Below are positions 62,778 to 64,000 of a stretch of 64,000 nt of DNA, one piece after another; positions within the stretch are counted from its first letter, which is position 1, and each line of letters begins with the position of its first letter. The notes beneath the pieces are model-generated. The model saw only the letters and a program-made list of their open reading frames with translations. It did no database searches and was not told where the DNA came from. The position numbers and the translations under genes were made by a program. The DNA is from Arthrobacter sp. zg-Y919 (GTDB lineage Bacteria; Actinomycetota; Actinomycetes; Actinomycetales; Micrococcaceae): assembly GCF_030142045.1 (NCBI RefSeq), contig NZ_CP126242.1:1984001-2048000 (forward strand), written 5' to 3'.

Positions 62778-63876
62778 TCAGCAAAGCACCACGGCGGTCG
62801 ACGCCGTCCCCTCCTCTGACCTGGAAGCCGCCGCGCGGAACGCCGGGCAGGCCCGGTCCGGTCCGGTCCCCTCCCCCGCGGACGGCGCAGGACGGGTGGA
62901 AAACCTGTCGATGCAGGCGGCCCTGAACCGCGCCCTGGCCGAAATCCTGGCGGAGGATCCCAAAGCCGTGGTCCTGGGTGAGGACGTGGGACGGCTCGGC
63001 GGCGTCTTCCGCATCACCGACGGCCTGCAGCAGCGCTTCGGCGCCGACCGCGTCTTTGACACCCCGTTAGCTGAATCCGGCATCCTCGGCATGTCGGTGG
63101 GACTGGCGATGGCCGGTTTCCGCCCCATTCCCGAAGTGCAGTTCGACGGCTTCGCCTACCCGGCCGTGAACCAGATCATCACCCAGCTGGCCCGGATGAA
63201 CTACCGCAGCCGCGGCACCCTGCCGATGCCGGTGACCCTGCGGGTGCCCAGCTTCGGCGGCATCCGCGCCCCCGAACACCACGGCGAATCCCTCGAAGCG
63301 CTGTTCGCCCATGTGCCGGGACTCAAGGTGGTCTCACCGTCCAGCCCGCATGAGGCCTACCACCTGCTGAAGCACTCCGTGGCACGTCCGGACCCGGTCA
63401 TCTTCATGGAACCGAAGTCCCGGTACTGGCAGAAGGGCGACGTGGCCCTTGACGACGCCGGCCCCCTGGAGGGCGCCAAGGTGGTCCGCCCGGGCAAACA
63501 CGTCACGCTGGTGGCGTGGGGTGCCATGGTGGCCCGCTGCCTCGCCGTGGCCGAACTGGCTGCCGAGGACGGGATCGAGGTGGAGGTCCTGGACCTGCGC
63601 TGGCTGAAGCCGATCGACGCCGACGGACTGGCGGCCTCGGTGGCACGGACCCGGCGCGCCGTCGTCGTCCATGAAGCGCCGCTGACCTCCGGCCTGGGCG
63701 CCGAGGTGGCCGCCCTGATCACCGAACGCTGCTTCGACACCCTGCGCGCACCGGTTGGGCGGGTCACGGGATTCGACGTACCGTATCCCTCAGGCGATCT
63801 TGAAGACGAATACATTCCGAACATCGACCGCATCCTGTTCGGAATCCAGCGAGTATTGGAGTACCGGCGTGGCTGA
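62770..63876 (+). CDS. 2-oxoacid dehydrogenase E1 beta
   Basis: 368 residues, transketolase-like. Has [56 protein letters not shown] and [15 protein letters not shown]. An N-terminal stretch of about 45 disordered residues precedes the fold. ATG overlaps E1 alpha; next, E2's GTG overlaps its stop. Confidence 0.92.
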   Translation: MSDQQSTTAVDAVPSSDLEAAARNAGQARSGPVPSPADGAGRVENLSMQAALNRALAEILAEDPKAVVLGEDVGRLGGVFRITDGLQQRFGADRVFDTPLAESGILGMSVGLAMAGFRPIPEVQFDGFAYPAVNQIITQLARMNYRSRGTLPMPVTLRVPSFGGIRAPEHHGESLEALFAHVPGLKVVSPSSPHEAYHLLKHSVARPDPVIFMEPKSRYWQKGDVALDDAGPLEGAKVVRPGKHVTLVAWGAMVARCLAVAELAAEDGIEVEVLDLRWLKPIDADGLAASVARTRRAVVVHEAPLTSGLGAEVAALITERCFDTLRAPVGRVTGFDVPYPSGDLEDEYIPNIDRILFGIQRVLEYRRG

Positions 63877-64000
63877 AATCCCCTTCCCCCTTCCCGACCT
63901 CGGCGAAGGCCTCATCGAAGCGACCGTGCTGGAATGGCTGGTGGCCGAGGGCGATCAGGTGGAACGCAACCAGCCGCTCGTGGAGGTGGAAACCTCCAAA
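63869..64000 (+). CDS. E2 dihydrolipoamide acyltransferase, truncated by window edge
   Basis: First 44 codons only: GTG start, [20 protein letters not shown] and a lipoyl domain ending at ETSK. That last lysine is the lipoyl attachment site. Overlaps the E1 beta stop by 8 bp, so the operon is coupled. Acyl specificity cannot be read from this part. Confidence 0.9.
   Translation, partial: MAEIPFPLPDLGEGLIEATVLEWLVAEGDQVERNQPLVEVETSK

Overview
The window is 64 kb of high-GC chromosomal DNA from an actinobacterium, most likely an Arthrobacter-like member of the Micrococcaceae. The evidence is the strong GC bias at third codon positions, frequent GTG starts, the actinobacterial gene order and an rRNA operon without spacer tRNAs. 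The species cannot be fixed by eye. I see no phage, insertion sequence or CRISPR array.

Region 1 (1-10.7 kb, all minus strand) is a conserved actinobacterial block in the order TPR protein, HAD phosphatase, small protein, tlyA, nadK, recN, pyrG, Nudix hydrolase, xerD. It follows Mycobacterium tuberculosis Rv1691-Rv1701 nearly gene for gene, but the two genes usually between recN and pyrG are absent. The TPR protein carries a very long charged Arg/Gly/Asp-rich repeat region of about 400 residues, which is the most unusual protein here.

Region 2 (10.7-17.2 kb, minus) is a complete 16S-23S-5S operon with a terminator, a 23S processing stem, two copies of a boxA-like element and three tandem candidate promoters.

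Region 3 (17.2-36.4 kb) is dominated by branched-chain amino acid and serine synthesis on the minus strand: ilvE, leuB, serA, ilvC, ilvN, ilvB, ilvD. A plus-strand block lies inside it (two-component system, YjbR-like protein, ABC exporter, unknown helical protein), together with metG. Upstream of ilvB is a short transcription-attenuation leader that encodes a 13-residue Ile/Val/Leu-rich peptide, with a perfect palindrome just upstream of its promoter. ilvD ends in a very long inverted repeat that includes its stop codon.

Region 4 (36.4-41.9 kb) holds a D-2-hydroxyacid dehydrogenase, a small membrane protein, two identical tRNA-Lys transcription units, an acetyltransferase, an RtcB-like RNA ligase, a MarR regulator, a Bcp peroxiredoxin and tRNA-Leu.

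Region 5 (42-50 kb) is a peptide ABC transporter spread over both strands with two paralogous lipoprotein binding proteins, two permeases, a fused double ATPase and a small TPR protein. Region 6 (50-59.5 kb) holds malate:quinone oxidoreductase, an RND-type exporter, a flavin monooxygenase-MarR pair with a perfect operator-like palindrome, an MFS transporter and an M20 peptidase. Region 7 (59.5-64 kb) has an Lrp/AsnC regulator, an amino-acid permease and the start of a 2-oxoacid dehydrogenase operon (E1 alpha, E1 beta, E2), probably for branched-chain 2-oxoacids. A shared TGTACAAAT motif suggests one regulator links these genes. The window stops exactly at the lipoyl-lysine codon of E2.
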